Below the pieces are notes generated by a model that saw only the letters and a program-made list of their open reading frames with translations, was not told the origin of the DNA and did not search any database. Made by a program: the position numbers and the translations under genes. A stretch of DNA of 64,000 nucleotides from Patagioenas fasciata (Eukaryota; Chordata; Aves; Columbiformes; Columbidae): positions 37,585,501-37,649,500 of the forward strand of contig NC_092526.1 of the NCBI RefSeq assembly GCF_037038585.1, in the 5' to 3' direction. Positions 11,201-24,697 of this stretch are shown here, piece by piece; position 1 is the first letter of the stretch; each line of letters opens with the position of its first letter.

Positions 11201-13321
11201 CAGAAAATCTTCATCTAGAGAAAACAGCCAAGAAAACCCACACAGAAAAAAAGCAGCACTTGAGCTGGATGAATAGGTGTCAGGGCTGAATGCGAGCGAC
11301 ACTGGCAGTGAGGCACCTTGCCGTGAGAGCAAGCTAAAGCCAGTCCCCTGGTGCAGGAATAACTATTTCTTAAGGCGGTCAGGAGATAAGTGAGGATCTG
11401 ACCTGGCTCCTGCTGGCAGCGCTGTGCTTGATGTGGTGCCCTGACCCAGGGACTGGCAAAACTGTGGAAAAATCCCAGTGACTCCTGAGCAGGGTGGCAA
11501 TCTCTCGGCTGGGACAGGTCCCTGCGTGGTGTGGCTGTGGCCAAGAAAACAGCAGGTAAATATGGATGTCCCAGCCCCTGCCTTGCCCCAAGGCCAGCCC
11601 TGGGGCCCTCAGGGGGCTGCGATTGCCAGATGTGGTGAAAATGGGCTGGAGACGGTGATGGAAACAGCTGTTGTGCAAGACGGTGTCTCAGTGTGATGCA
11701 ATGATGTCATGGTGTCTTAATGATGTCATTGTGCAAGCTGGCAGCTATTTTAGTGGCAGAGAATGAGGCTTAAAAGCTTTCTTCTCCCAGTTGTGAGGGG
11801 AAGATGAACAGGGGAGTGTTGCTTGCTGGCTTTTGAGTGGCTCCCACCCAGAGCAGCCTCGCTGACACCTCACCCTTGCTGAGCAGGGGGGCAACCCAGG
11901 CTGTGAGGGGGAAGAGAGCAGATGACATCTTTAAGCTGTGTTCATTGAAGAATACTAACCGATCTCGGGCTTTGCAACTGCCAAAAAGTGATGCTTGAGC
12001 GATGTGGCGCCAGGAATCCTGAAGTCACTTTTGTAGCCTTGGAAAATGCAGCTGCTTTGGGATTTCAGCCCAAGACGGCTGTTATTATCCACTGTGCAGA
12101 ATGAAGCTTCTGTTGGGAGCTTTTACAAAGGCCATCAGTCTTCCCAAATACTGGTTGTTTTTATCACCTGGCAGTAATGATACTCTCTGGTCCCTTTAAT
12201 ATCCGAGTGTGTTCCCATAGTGAGACCAGGAAACTCATTTAGGGCTCCCTCCCTCCGAGGGAAATGGCTTACAATTTTCTGCCAGGTAGCCTTTACTGTT
12301 GTGAGAATGGGCATGGCTCACCTCATAAAAACCTCGCTGATAGACACGACCTCTTGGAGGTTTATCTAAGTTGTTTGTTGTGGAGCAGAGTAACATATAT
12401 CAGGGCTGAAATACGTGCCAAGCAGCAGTCCTAATGCGTGTGGTGTCTCTGCTGTAATTGTTTCACAGGCAGGACAAATACCCGGCGGAGAGTGTGAGGG
12501 GCTCTGTGTACTCTCCTGGCTAAACTGATATATTGGTGTGTGAAATGGTATTACTGAAACCTGTGGCCAAAATCCAGCTTGTGGGCTGGCTGGTTGTAAA
12601 ACCGCATTGCCCAGAATATGCCTGTCCCTGCATGCATTGGCTGTGGTACCTGGGCTTCAGTTCAGAAGGAAACACGTTAAAAACTGGGTCAAAAGCGATG
12701 ATTCTTGGCAATAACATGTGTGCATTGACTTTCATTTTTTTTGGCCAACACTGAGATTTATTGTTCCTCCAGGTATATGTTGGCCGAGGAAAGGCCTTGT
12801 CCTGTTGCTTGTTTTGGTTGGTGAACACAACGGCTGCCCTGCACTGCTGTGTGGGACTCGTGTGTCCACTTAAAACTGCAGGGAGCTGTGAATTTTCGGG
12901 ATGGCTAAAGCTGATGGGGACAGCTTGGTGTGGCATGGTGGCTCCTCTCCCACCCTGCCTGTAAGGCATGGGATGGCTCTGGGCACACTAAGTCCCCTGC
13001 ACCACAAAATACCCTTAAATTTCATCTCGCATTTGGCATCCTGTATGCGCCAGTGGGAATAGCTGCCTCCCCACAGCTCAGCAACTGGGGGGTGTGGGGC
13101 ATGGAGGTGATCAGAGAGGTATGAAGCCTCACCACACACCCCTAAGCAGCCACCCCAAAAATATGGGCTGGCTGGGGGTGCCAGGAAAGGAAAAGCTGCT
13201 GTCTCCAAGCAAGCTGCTTAATCTCATCAGCTGCACAGGGCTGCTTTGCCACGTGTTCCCCCTGCATGGGTTCAGGCGGTATTAGAGATTTGATCCTTGG
13301 GAGGTGCTGGGGGAAATGTCT
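5236..13321. other. Intergenic DNA between two CR1 fragments
   Basis: No gene recognised. It includes the bZIP-type cluster at 11671-11736 and repeat-free, TAAT-containing stretches at about 8160-8460 and 8640-8780 that could be conserved regulatory elements. The rest shows nothing distinctive. Confidence 0.6.
11671..11736 (+). promoter_or_regulatory. Cluster of bZIP-type binding sites
   Basis: Five motifs lie within 66 bp: TTGTGCAA (11671-11678) and TTGTGCAA (11729-11736), both fitting the C/EBP consensus TTRNGYAA; TGATGCAAT (11694-11702), the C/EBP-ATF composite form; and TGATGTCAT twice (11702-11710 and 11721-11729), a CRE/ATF variant. An E-box CAGCTG directly precedes the first. This suggests an enhancer responsive to C/EBP or ATF factors, by motif only. 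Confidence 0.35.
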
Positions 13322-13748
13322 TACGGTGTGAAACCAGAGGAGCTCAGCCTGTTTAGCTTATTAAAAAGAAGATCAAGAGGTGACTTAATTGTGCTGTGTG
13401 AAGTACCTTCACGCGGAGACAAAAGCAGGTATTAAAGGGCTGTTTAATCTAGAGGAGAAAGGCATTGCATGAGCCCAGGCCTGGAAGCTGAAGCCAGACA
13501 AATTCAAATTGGGAATCAAACAGACCTTTTAAAAAGTGAGTGTTAATAAAGATTAAACTACCCAGGAGAGCGGTGAATTCCCTCGCCTTTGATATATTTA
13601 GACCCGGACAGGATGTATTTTGGTGCCATACACTTTAGCCAAGCAGGAATTTACTGGGCTCCGTGCAGGAGTAATTGGATGCCAGACTCAGCCCTGCGTC
13701 AGGGAGAGGTCAGGCGAGATGATCTAATGGTCTCCACTGGCCATTGGT
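13322..13748 (+). mobile_element. CR1 LINE 3' fragment, decayed
   Basis: It follows the order of an old amniote CR1 3' end: 'gagctcagcctgtttagctt', 'agatcaagaggtgactta', a 'aaagggctgtttaatctaga' segment, 'gaagccagacaaattcaaat', and at the end 'aggcgagatgatctaatggt' before 'ctccactggcc'. It carries many substitutions and indels and has no coding capacity. The terminal octamer repeats are not preserved. Confidence 0.85.
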
Positions 13749-13770
13749 CCTCCCGCAGCTGGTGGCTGTG

Positions 13771-16700
13771 ATTTGTGTGCCTGCAGCTGACGGGGACGTG
13801 GTGCTACCAAGAAAAATCGGTGGAGAAACACAAGGAACACGGCACCGTGTCAGTAGGGACAAGAAGACAGGTGAAGACTGACAGGCATGTGGGGAGAGCC
13901 AAAATATTAGAAAGGAAAGGCTTTTAGCCAGAAAAGATGGTGTGTGTTTGCTATTTTGTTGTTGTTTAAGTGGTTTTATACAGGTTGGTTGTGTTAGTTT
14001 GTTTCAGATGGTGTGGTTTAGGTAGTTTTAGCATAGGTTCTGTATAGTTGGTTGTGTTAGTTTGGTTTAGATGTTATTTAAAAAACAAAACAAATGAACT
14101 CTGTGGATATTACCAGATGTAAATTTTTTGTGCATAGCCACCCCCATTTTTTTTTTCCACAATTCCTTAAAAACAAAACTACCTCTTAAGTTTTCTATTG
14201 ACGAGAAAATCAAGGTTTCAATAGGAAAAGCCTCATCGGGGAAAGAAAAAGATGAACGATATCTCAGGAAGGGTAAGGTGAAATGATACCTGAAAAACCT
14301 CAGTATGACCCAAGATGGGGCAGGAACCACTGCTCACCTGACAATGCTGAAGTATGTTTTGAATTTATTTTCCTCTTTATTTTGACGAACCACCCCTGAG
14401 GGCTGGCAGGTGAGCGTGGCTGCAGGGAGTAGCTGCCTTGGGTCACCCCTGTTCGTTTTTAAGAACTCCGTGATTTGCCCGAGCTCATCTCCCACTTGGT
14501 GCCTGAAGTGCTGGGATTTGGAGATGCAGCACAAAAGGATGGAGGGACATGCTGAGCCTCAGACACCCCCAGGCTGAGCGACAGGCTCCTCCAGCAAAGA
14601 TGAAGCTTGCAGAGGGCTCTTGCTGAGGAGTTGTTGTTCAAGGTGCTTTTCATAATATTTTTAAAAATGTGTTTGCTTCCTCTTGCAAATGTTCGAACAT
14701 CTTTAAAGTGTCTGTGGTGCCAAGCTGCTTCTCACCCTGTTTTAAGAGAAAATAAGCTTTCTTTAAGGAAAGGGAGCCACAAAAAGCACAGCAAGCCCAA
14801 AGTTAACAGCAAGCAGACCGAAACTAAATTAACACCAGCAAGATTTCGGCTGCCCCTCCAAAATACTGTGTCTCACGGCAAAGGGTCCAGGAAAAGATGG
14901 GAGAAAAGATTGTTTTAGTGCATCTTTGTGGTGTCTCTGTGGCACAGATGAAGCTTAGTCTGGGTCTCTCCCCCTTGCCAAGCTTGTGGTGGGGACTCCC
15001 AGCCCCCAAAAGTGGACAGCTGGATGCTACTTGGGCTGGTGCAGCTGGCCAGTTTGGGGGAGAATCACCTACGAAACTGGAGCACAAGCCTGAAAAAGGA
15101 ACCTGGCTCACAACAGGAGGCAAGGGATGAAGAAGGAGAGTCTGGCCCCTCTGCCATGAAGGTGACAGCAAGAGAGTGAGCGCATTAACCATCAGCCATG
15201 GTGCAACAGCTCTCTGTGGATTACGCTGGCCACCTTCAACACTGGAAATAGGCAGCTAACGGTAAGGTCCTCTTTGTATCAGATAATAGTCAAAACAGCT
15301 TGAATACTATTCATAATGAGAGCTCTGAGAACAGCCAATGCTACACACACACACAGGGTAAATACTGTCATTAAACGCTCTTTGGATGACAGTCCCAGCA
15401 GTTCATTATCCCCCATCACTGCTTGGGGAGGGTGGAGGAGGAGAGGGGTGAGGGGTTTTTTAAATAATGTTGGGTTTTTTTCTAAATTAATCTCCACTGT
15501 AAAGCAAAACAACAAAGGAGCAGTATAAAGACAGCATTCTGCCCCGTCAGTGTCCTCCGTGGCGGGAGTGTGGGGCTCCTGCAAGAATCAGTTGGGGAAA
15601 TCAGACATGGATGGGTAGGGGAAGGAGACGGCTTCCCAGCGCTGCCACAGCTAATCACAGCCATCCCTGCTGGCTGTGATTTTAAATATGATTTCTGGGT
15701 GTATTTCTTTTTTCCTCTGGAGGTGCTAACAAAAGTTTAATTTTAAGAACCAGGCTAACATTTCTGATCCCCCATTAGGCAGCGGCAGCTCCAGTAGACA
15801 TCGGCTCCAGCCCCACTGCCCGTTCACAGCGAATGGTGCACCAAGTGCCAGGAGCATCCTTCTCCATGCGATGATGCTCAGGAAGAGGCTGCAACTTCCT
15901 TGGTGGCTGCAGGTGGGTGTCCTGTGCTCTGTAGGTGTGTGGGGCCTTCCTAGGTCTCCCAGCTCCTGTTCCACCATGGACCAAACCCCACAGGAGGCAC
16001 AGGATGCAGAAGCTGGTGTGGGCGCAGGGCTGTCAACCCTGTTTGCATTCGCAGACTGAGCCAAAGTGTATCCTGCTTAGGCTAGACAAGGGGTGTCAAG
16101 AGATGGTGTTTTATAATTAGCCTCCTCGCTTGAAAAAACATTTGTTTTTGTCAGGGACAGTGTTGTGGTGTAGTTTAGGTTGCTTGACCAGAGGTTTTTA
16201 AGATGTGAAAATCCCCATGTGCCCAGAGGAGACATCTGCACCCTGCTTGCCTGGTCAGAGCAGCTCAGCACCTTGCTGCTGCCATCTGAATTTGTCAGGG
16301 CATCCCTCGGGCATCCAGAGGAACACGGACAGGGCTTGTTAAAACTTGTGCAAATATTTTCCTAGCCTGCCGGGCAGCAGGCGGTGAATCACTGTGGCTG
16401 CACTGTAGCTCTGTCCCTGCGCTTCATCAGCATTATCTCCCCCTCAGCTTTGGTATCTGGAGGAATCAGCATCACTTATTCCCAAGTCAGGATGCTGAAT
16501 TTCTTCAATTCCAGCAACATCGCTGTGTTCACAACCTTGTCATTATCCCCAGGCTGATAACCCCAGGCAGAGTTGTTCATTTTTCAAGTCAGTGGGCAAT
16601 GGCCTGTTTGTGACACTGTGGATATCCAGAAATACACAATACGGCAGCCCTTTCCATTCTCCCAAATCACCTGCCAAATGCTGCACCATCTGACCCAGCC

Positions 16701-19700
16701 CCACTGTCCTGCTTAGCCCTTGAAACAGATCCCGGTCTAGAGCAGCTCAGCTGCAGGTCACGTTCCAGCCCCCTCCTCACGTGCCAGGGTCTGGCATCAC
16801 TGCATGGCAGGGCCTGCAGATCGCTATTTTAATGTTTTTTATCACGACACCCAAAGCATTACACCAGCTCGTTCCCAAGTGTGGCACTGCTCCGTTTTAA
16901 TGAGCTTTGGAGATTGCATCAGCAGCATGGACTGGCTGTTTGATGGCGGTCAGCGGGGCTAATTAATCTGGTGTGCACCCGGAGCCCTGTGCCTGCCTGC
17001 GGCCCCGGCTGGGGCAACGCCGATAGCATGGCAAAGACCTCAAACTGCCTTAGAAAGTGTGCTTAAAGGGGCCTGTTCTTACTCAGCTCTCCTCCTTAAG
17101 TTGAGGCTAGCACTTTTTTTTTTTTTCAATGAAAGAAGTTAGACTTTGAATTAGAAACAGACTATTTTTGAAACAGCGTCCAAGTGGGACTCTGTGACTC
17201 GCTCTGTAACATTGCCAGGCCCATATGAGGATGCTCCTCGCTGGTACCTGTGTCAGCATTTGGCCTCGGCAGAGCTGGGGGTGGCTGAGGCTGGGGCTCA
17301 CTGTCCCAGGGAGATGGACTATGGTATTTTGTATCACCCCAAGGCGTCTCTGCTGGAAGGGTTAACAGTGCTGCCGCCTTCGCCTTTGGCCGCTTCAGTG
17401 TGTTTCCCTTGTGTTTCCCATGGCCCTCCGGCTGTGTTGCTGCTGGAGCTGAAAGTTGCTGCTTGGATGGCACAGAGGTGTTTGTATATTTGAAGTTCAG
17501 AAAAGCGAGAGCTGCCTAGCTGGCTTTCCCTTTCCAAGAGGAAAGCCAGAACCAGGGCTGGGCACTTCTTCCTCCTCCTTCTCTCTGAACAAAAACAAAA
17601 GCAAGGTTTTAGCTGTTTCAGCAGTTAATCACTGCCTGTGTGTCAGAAAGAGCTGTGGAAAACCCCCTTTGCTCCATAAAACCAAGCAGACACATCCGTC
17701 ACCCTCCTTGACACAGCTGTCCTGCCGTGTGTTGGCAGGGAAGTGGCACCTTCCAGGCACTGGGATTTTCTCGCAGTGAAAGCAGCAGTGCAGCAATGCA
17801 GATCCCATGTCCATCCCCATCCTCATCTGGCTGTGGTGCTTGGCTCGGTCTTGACACAGGGCAGGAGGTGTTTTGTGAGGGCCCCTGTACCCAGGGAAAC
17901 CCCTGCATGGGTACAGGAAAGGGGTGTGGTTGGGACATGTGTGTGGGAGCCTGTGGCTCCTGGTCACCCTGGCTGATCTGGTGCACGTCACCCATAGGGA
18001 ACTCCAGGCTTGCTTTTCCACATGTTCATAGGATGTCTCCTCATCCAGCAAAATAAATAAATCGATAAATAAGAATTGCCGGGCGAGACGAGGTGGCAGG
18101 GCGCCAGTGCCAGCCCAGCCAATTCATTTGCAGCTCTCATTAATTTGGGCTGACCTTTGCTCACTTTTCCACCATGAGCACGTTCAAAACAAGGCAGACA
18201 TTTAACTTTGTTTTGGGCAATGTTACTCTAATGTGGCTTTTTTCTGCATAGCTCTCTCTTTTATGGTAATCAAATGTACTGCCAACTTTTCTCTTGCTAT
18301 GTACACCAGCGAAGGGAACCAGATGCTTCGTGTTTTCCTGTGAAGTGTAGCTGAATGTTGTTTTTTGATTAGCGTTTCGAAGGGAGGGCTGGCTTACAGG
18401 CAGCATTGCATAAATTCGGCCCTTGTTGCACCCTGTTTCCCAACTTACGGCTGGTCCTGGCTGTAACTCCCGGCTAGATTTGCCTCTGTCCTTGGCAAAT
18501 CCCTTGTCCCACACCAGCTATCCCAGTCTCAGTGGGGAATGGCCACTACTGGGGGAAACCCCATGGTGGAGTGGAGGGTGCCCACTGATGTGGGGTGGAA
18601 GGTGTGGAGCTGGGGTCTAAGTCATTGAAGCCCACCCAACAAATTCTTGCTGTGCAAGAGAAACAAGCAGTCTTGAGCAAGGGGGTCCAAAAATACTTGC
18701 ACCGCTGGGCCACTTTTGGCCAGTTTTAATAATTTCTCTTGTCTACCTCCTGCCATACTTCTGCTATTTTTATAATCGCTTCTCTGCTTTCAACTCCTTA
18801 TCTTCTTTAGCTTTCCCTCTCCTTTTCACTCTTTATGCCCAAAAATCTTTTCATCGCTTTTTTTTTTTTTTTTTTTCTGATTGGGCTTTATTTCTTCTTC
18901 TCCACCAGATTTATATGAGTTGTCAAGTCCCACAGCCATTCGTCTCTGCCTCATGACAGACTTGCCTTCCCCCCCCCACCAAATCAGATTCATGGCTGTC
19001 CTTTAAGGCCCTTTAATATTTTAATGCTCCAACTATAAATTTCATTTTCTTTAAGCTTCAATCCTTCTGTGGGCTGTCTCGTGGCTGGGTCGGTGCACGC
19101 ACTCCCTCGCTCCCCAGTGTGATTTGCAGCGTGTCACAGGCGGCATTTGGGGTGGCTTTGCTCCGTGCACAGGAGCGGAGGGCAGGGGAGGGGAGCGTAG
19201 CAGGAATTCGCTTTTCCTTAAGCTCAGACGATTCTTCAAAACTTGACAGGAATTGACTTTTTTTTTTTTTTGCTTCCAAACTGTGATTTGTTGTGGGCTT
19301 GTTGTGCTTTTTATTAAAATGCTCTCGTGGAGTGCTTAAAAAGGTTGGCTTTACACAGCCCCAGCTCCCTTCTTTAATAAATGCAGCCTCGGCTTAGAGT
19401 TTTTCCCTCTGATGTGTCAGCTGGGGGACTCGCTCTCCATCTCAAATGCACCCAGACTGCTTAAATCATCCTTATTTCTCTCGGAGGGAGGGAGACTTTT
19501 TGCTCTCTGAAACTTTTCACGCACTAAGTTAATAAAACTTCTCTGCTGAAAGGGATGGATGTGACACTGTGCTGAGGATTTCATGGCCGAGCGCTGGATT
19601 ATTGCTGCGGTGTAAAGGGATCCCCAGCTCTAGTAAGCGCATTGAATTTCTTCTTAAAATATGAGGCTGACATTCATTTGGCCATGGCTGTCCCTGGGGG

Positions 19701-21579
19701 CTGCTGGAAGAGCTCCCCACCTCTTCTGGTGTGGACACCTTTGGGAAGGGCTTCCCGAGGGCCAGTCTGTATAAACCCAGGAGACCAGGAGAGCAAAAAT
19801 AGTGCTAGAAATTTTGATGACATTCGTGAAGAAGTCAGTCAAGGCTGTTATTAAGATTGGCAGCTGATGCGAAGAGCGACAAAGCAGCCCTGCACCACTC
19901 CAGGAGGGACCCGATAGGAAATTATCAGCAATATCTGGGACAGCTATTTCCTCCAGGTTTGTAAACATTTAACTGAGGAGATGTTAGCAAAGGCTTTTGC
20001 AGCAAACAGTCCTGAGCCGCCAGCCCACGCTGGCTCTTCCCAAGCCCTCCACCCACCGCAGCAGCACAAGGAAGCAGGGCTGTATTTCTTCCCTTGATTT
20101 TTGGCACCTGGGCAAAGACAGGGTTAGACCTGCTGAGTGTTTAATACAGTGCTTTCCATTTCAGATACTAGTGGTGCAACTGAGTTATGGTGTAGGACCC
20201 TAGTCGAGGAGTCATTCCTTTGCAACACATTAAGGATTACTTATTTTCCTCCTAAACTGGTGAGTTTGTTGCCTTAAATGGGTTGCTGTGTGTAACAGGC
20301 ACTGATAGGAAAGCCTAATCCTACCTGATCAGTGCAAGTGACGATACAGACCCGGTCCCCTTGGGTAGCAGGTGACAGCATCAGGCTCCAGGAGACAGAG
20401 GAGCTCTTCAGAGAGAGACAGAGCAGCGAGAGGCGACAGGAGGCTCCACTTGCACCTGCCTGCAATTAATTAATTACGAATCTACTCATTAGCTCAGCCC
20501 TGTGTCTTCCCCTCACTGCCAAGCCCCCAGCTGTCCAGAGAGCAAGTCATTATTTGAAAAGATTTCCCATTAAACCCTAAAGCAAAGGAATATTTCAAAG
20601 AAGAAGGGGTGAGAGTGACAGCAAGGGTGTGCACATGATTGCAATCGGCTCTTGAGGACGTGCTGGAGCGGCTGGATCCCCATCTTGGAGCAAGCTGAGA
20701 ACGGTAAAATCGATTTCATTAGCCTGCTCAGCCGCTGATGGCTCTTGTGCCACATGAAAAGCCCCGTGGCCCCTGACACTCCAGCCTCCGCTGGCCGTGG
20801 GTACCTATGTGTGCATGGCTAATGTATGCGGGCACCCCCTTGGCTCCCACCCCACAGAGCAGTCCACCCGAATACAATCCCAGTTTGTGCGAAAAAAGCA
20901 TTCAGTATCACAAAGTGGGTGCCTGCCTTCCCTTTGTGCCCAGGCGGCAGCTGCAGCCCAGCTCTCAGGTTTTTAACCCAGCGGTGCGCACGTCTGCCTC
21001 AGCGCTTGTTTTTCTATTACCTGCTTTCTGCTCCTTGCTTTAGTGGAGGCGCCTCTTTAACCACAGTGATTTACAGGCGGCGTTATGGCAGGACAGGTCT
21101 GACACTGATTGAGTCGCTTATCTGCCGTCTCCGTCCTGTTCTCTGACAGCCTCTCCCCCAGGTATCAATCTGCACATCAGTTCTTTATTCCTGGGTGAGG
21201 GAAAAGCTGTCAAGGTTGCAGCTACACTGTCATCTTCATCTAAGCTGCCAGCTGCCCTTCATCACTTAAAGACCCCCCCTTTAATGCACACGTGCTTTGG
21301 GAGGGGGCCACCGCTTTGGAGGTAAGGACATGGCAGTAAAATTTCATTTGCTCTGGAGGTGCCCGGGGTTTGATGGATTGGCTCTCATCTGTCAGGGTGC
21401 CTGTAAATAAACAGGTTTCCATGCTGTAAGTTCAGCCCCACTGCTTCTCCAGCAGTGCAGGGCAGCAGGAAGGGGCCTGTGCCCATTTTTGGCTTTCCTG
21501 TGGGTTTCTGGATGCCCATAGCCCTCTCAGTTTTGTTTTCTTGTTGTTGCTCCTCCATAAATTAAAAAAAGCCATGGAA
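13771..21579. other. Intergenic DNA downstream of NRP2
   Basis: No gene recognised. There is a 27-bp direct repeat near 14000, a short (AC)n at 15344-15355, T-runs around 17108 and 18860, and repeat-free AT-balanced stretches (about 16780-16990 and 19290-19430) that could be regulatory elements. Short open frames here look random. Confidence 0.6.
13984..14073 (+). repeat. Pair of 27-bp direct repeats, 63 bp apart
   Basis: GTTGGTTGTGTTAGTTTG followed by a nine-base end occurs at 13984-14010 and 14047-14073, with 25 of 27 bases identical. The surrounding DNA is T/G-rich and similarly worded, so this looks like a small decayed tandem duplication. Confidence 0.7.
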
Positions 21580-21599
21580 ACACCATCTCTACCATAATG

Positions 21600-21605
21600 T
21601 TTATT
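21600..21605 (-). terminator. NRP2: NRP2a poly(A) signal
   Basis: AATAAA in sense orientation, about 3.1 kb after the NRP2a stop, followed by a GU-containing stretch (tagagatggtgtttcc). A variant ATTAAA lies about 0.2 kb upstream, near 21820. Confidence 0.7.
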
Positions 21606-24264
21606 AAATAGTAATTTTAAAAGGTTTTTTTATACAAATCATATAAACACAGCTTGATTTTTTTTTTTCCTTTTTTGTGGTTTTTTTTTTTTTTTTTACA
21701 CCGAAGAATCACAGTAAAAGCTCTTTAAGTCCATAAGTCCTGGCTCAGCCAGTGAATGGTCAAATACCTTGAACTGCAAATCCTGGAGAAGTTCAATTTC
21801 TGCATACAGTTTCTTAATTATTTAATTCCCATGCTCACCCGCAGCACCTTCCCACAAAATGAAATCACCCAGCATTACAGCCCGCCTGTTAGCAACACGT
21901 CCTCGCCATGGGAAGGGTGTGGAGGCAACAGCCCATTTCAGCAAAGGCATTAACATCGATTAATTGTCTTTTTTTCTTTCTTTTCTGAATTTCACAGAGG
22001 GAATTGCGATCAGCAAACCTAATCTATTTGCAGAGGAGGATGCAATGAGTTGAATGCACAGCCAACTTCTCTTTTGTTTTGTTTCCCTGTTGAAGTTACA
22101 ATCAAACACAGTTTTCTGTAGAAGAACAGTAAAGCACCCAGCAGAGGTAAGTGAGGTATCGGCTTTGCAGCATTATTGGCCTGTTCCCGCCCGGCAAGCG
22201 CACGCATGTGGGTCCTGGCCCATCTGGAACGGGCAATGGGGACACACAGGGTGGCCACACCGCCGGGCCCGTGCCAAGATAGTGCCAAGATCAGCAGTAC
22301 TCTCCTGCCCCGGATCAAGAGATACATTAACACGAGTCAGTCCCACGGAATAAGTCACATACACGATACATACAGAGAATTCACGTGAGTGTGCAAACAC
22401 ACTATTTCTGAATATATGTATATACGAACTCTTCTCTCTGTACGCCTACTAGACACCATAACGTCACCTTTTAAATTATATATTTTCACCTATTGTTTGC
22501 CTAAGTTGACTTTTCTACTGTATGGTCCTTTTCCATTCATCCTTCCCCTCTCCTGTGGTTTGAAGGGGATAAAAATCATCAAGCAGCAGCAATCCAGCTT
22601 TGAAATGGTCTGGTACATTTCCTCTTACTGCCTCTGTCTCTTTTGTACAGTAAAATAACATCCCTGTGGAATTTGTCCATGAAGAACGCCAAAAGAAAGC
22701 AGGTGATTCGAAAGGAGAATCTGAGATACATTTACTGCTGTTTCTGTTGGGTGCACAGCATGAATGAAAAAAATGAAGGCCTTTGTGTGGGCATGTCTCT
22801 GTGTGCGCATGTATGAACCGTGGATGTTTTGATGACACAGCTGCTGGTATCTGCTTCCTCAGTAACACATCTTTCTTACAGTGAAGACGACTTTTTTGTT
22901 GTTGTTCCTAAAAACTTACTGTCTGACAGAGCTCTTCGTGAAACACTAGACAAATGTTCCTATTCCCACAGCACGGAGGAGCAGCTGTGGCACTGTCCGT
23001 GCTCATCTCCCCTCCAGATGCTGCTCGTCTCCCCGAACACCTGGTCTCCTGCAGGATGATGTTTGCAGGGGTTGTGCAAACTGAGCTTCACGGCACTTCA
23101 CACCTCTGGCGCTCTGCGGTTACTAAGGAAAAGAAATCCATCCCCAACCCAAACTCTTTGCTAGGCGAAATGTTAAATCAGGTATTTCCAAAGAGCTCCT
23201 GGAAAAGCAAACTCAATGTGCTGGAAATGTGCAAGTTGATGGTGATTCATCTGTACTGATGGGAAATGAAGGCATTGTTTTGGGGCCCAGCATTTCAACT
23301 CTTTTTCTCCATTAAAATGTTTTCCTAACGCTCCTCTCCCATGGCACAGTGGTAAGTGGAGACATATCAGCTGCCAGACAATGTAGCCAGACCACTTGAA
23401 AGTAGAAGGACCAGACTTCTTCAGCCAGGCTCTACCTGGTAGAGAGCGGTGAAGAAGAGTGTTTTGCTGGGGAAGGATGAAGGCCTCACTTGTTTGATAT
23501 AGCACTGATCATCAGATGGAGGAAAAATACTTCTTCTAAGGCACTTGTTCAAAGTAAACCAAAACACAGCTCATAAATAAAACTTCAGGTTTTTTGCTAC
23601 TGATTGGGAGCAGTGCAGCTTTGCTCCGAAGGGATGCGGCTGGCGGCTGTTTGGTCCATCGGTGTTGGCAGCACCAGCTCCATCCCAGCAGCTCCGGGGA
23701 GCAGGGGAGCGCTGCAAAGGCGAGCGGGACCATTTTCCCTCCCTGGCGCTTCAGAGAGGCCTTGGGGCTCAAGTAAACCCCCTTCCCAAATCTGTCCCCT
23801 GGGCACCAGCAACCCGACAGGCTCTATCTTTTGTTTGCTGCAATTTTCTCATTACAGAAGAAAAAAATAAGAAAATAAAAAGGGCAGGATCAAGAGGAAT
23901 GGGAGATTCAAAGAAAGGCCTTCCCGATGAAGGCCTCAGCTGTTGCAATCCAAGATCTGGATTTAATAAATGGCTCTTATTCACAAATCACTTTAAGGCT
24001 CTTCAGCTTCTCTCAAAGAGGTGCTTCTACACATAGGGTTTCCTTTCTATTTCATTTCTCAATGACTCTAGAAAGTGCTGCTGTTACCATTGACACTAAA
24101 CCCAGTATCCCACCTTTCCCCCCTACCAGGAGAAGGAAAGTCACAGGTAACAACACGCTTCCATTTTCAGGACTCGAACCTGCACCTTCCAGGACTTGGT
24201 GTGAGGTGCATAAATCCCTACACTAAAGCGGTATCTGGACAGGGTCTAAAATGGACAGGGCTTC

Positions 24265-24282
24265 TGTGTGTGTGTGTGTGTG
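24265..24282. repeat. (TG)n microsatellite in the NRP2a 3'UTR
   Basis: Nine TG units on the plus strand, CA in the mRNA. Confidence 0.9.
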
Positions 24283-24697
24283 TTATTTCTAAAGACAGGG
24301 TGGCTGAAGAAATCCCTCAGCCTTCTCAGCAACTCATCAGAGAAAGGAGATGGGAAATAACGATCAACATTTAGTTTCTCACATCCAAAAGGTAAACCAG
24401 TCTCCCTCACCACGTCCCAGCCACGCGCATCAGCAGAAAATGAAGATGAACCAACAAACAAGGGTCTCGGTCCCCCCTTGCCCGGCACAGTCCGGTTTGC
24501 GGGAACGCCCGCTCGGTCCCGGCGGAGCACAACCCACCAGTGGGACCTGATGGCAGGAGCAGCACCTCCCCTCGCTCCTCCCGTGCCCCTCGTTCCCCGT
24601 TATGGCATTCAGTTCCCATAGAAAACAGCAAAAAAAGTCACCCCCTGCCAGCCCACCTCACTGGGCGCAATGCCGAGGGCGATCGCCAGGGCACCCG

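Larger units (their letters stand above)
21580..24697 (-). other. NRP2: NRP2a 3'UTR
   Basis: About 3.1 kb from the NRP2a stop to the only canonical sense AATAAA I found downstream (21600-21605). It holds a (CA)n run on the sense strand (24265-24282 on the plus strand as TG) and, near its end, A-runs of 17, 6 and 11 nt (plus-strand T-runs at 21658-21697). No coding sequence is recognised in it. Confidence 0.75.

Noticed and set aside
1-21579. A protein-coding gene downstream of NRP2
   Set aside because: No open frame shows domain motifs, splice-linked exons or familiar sequence; all are short and random in appearance.
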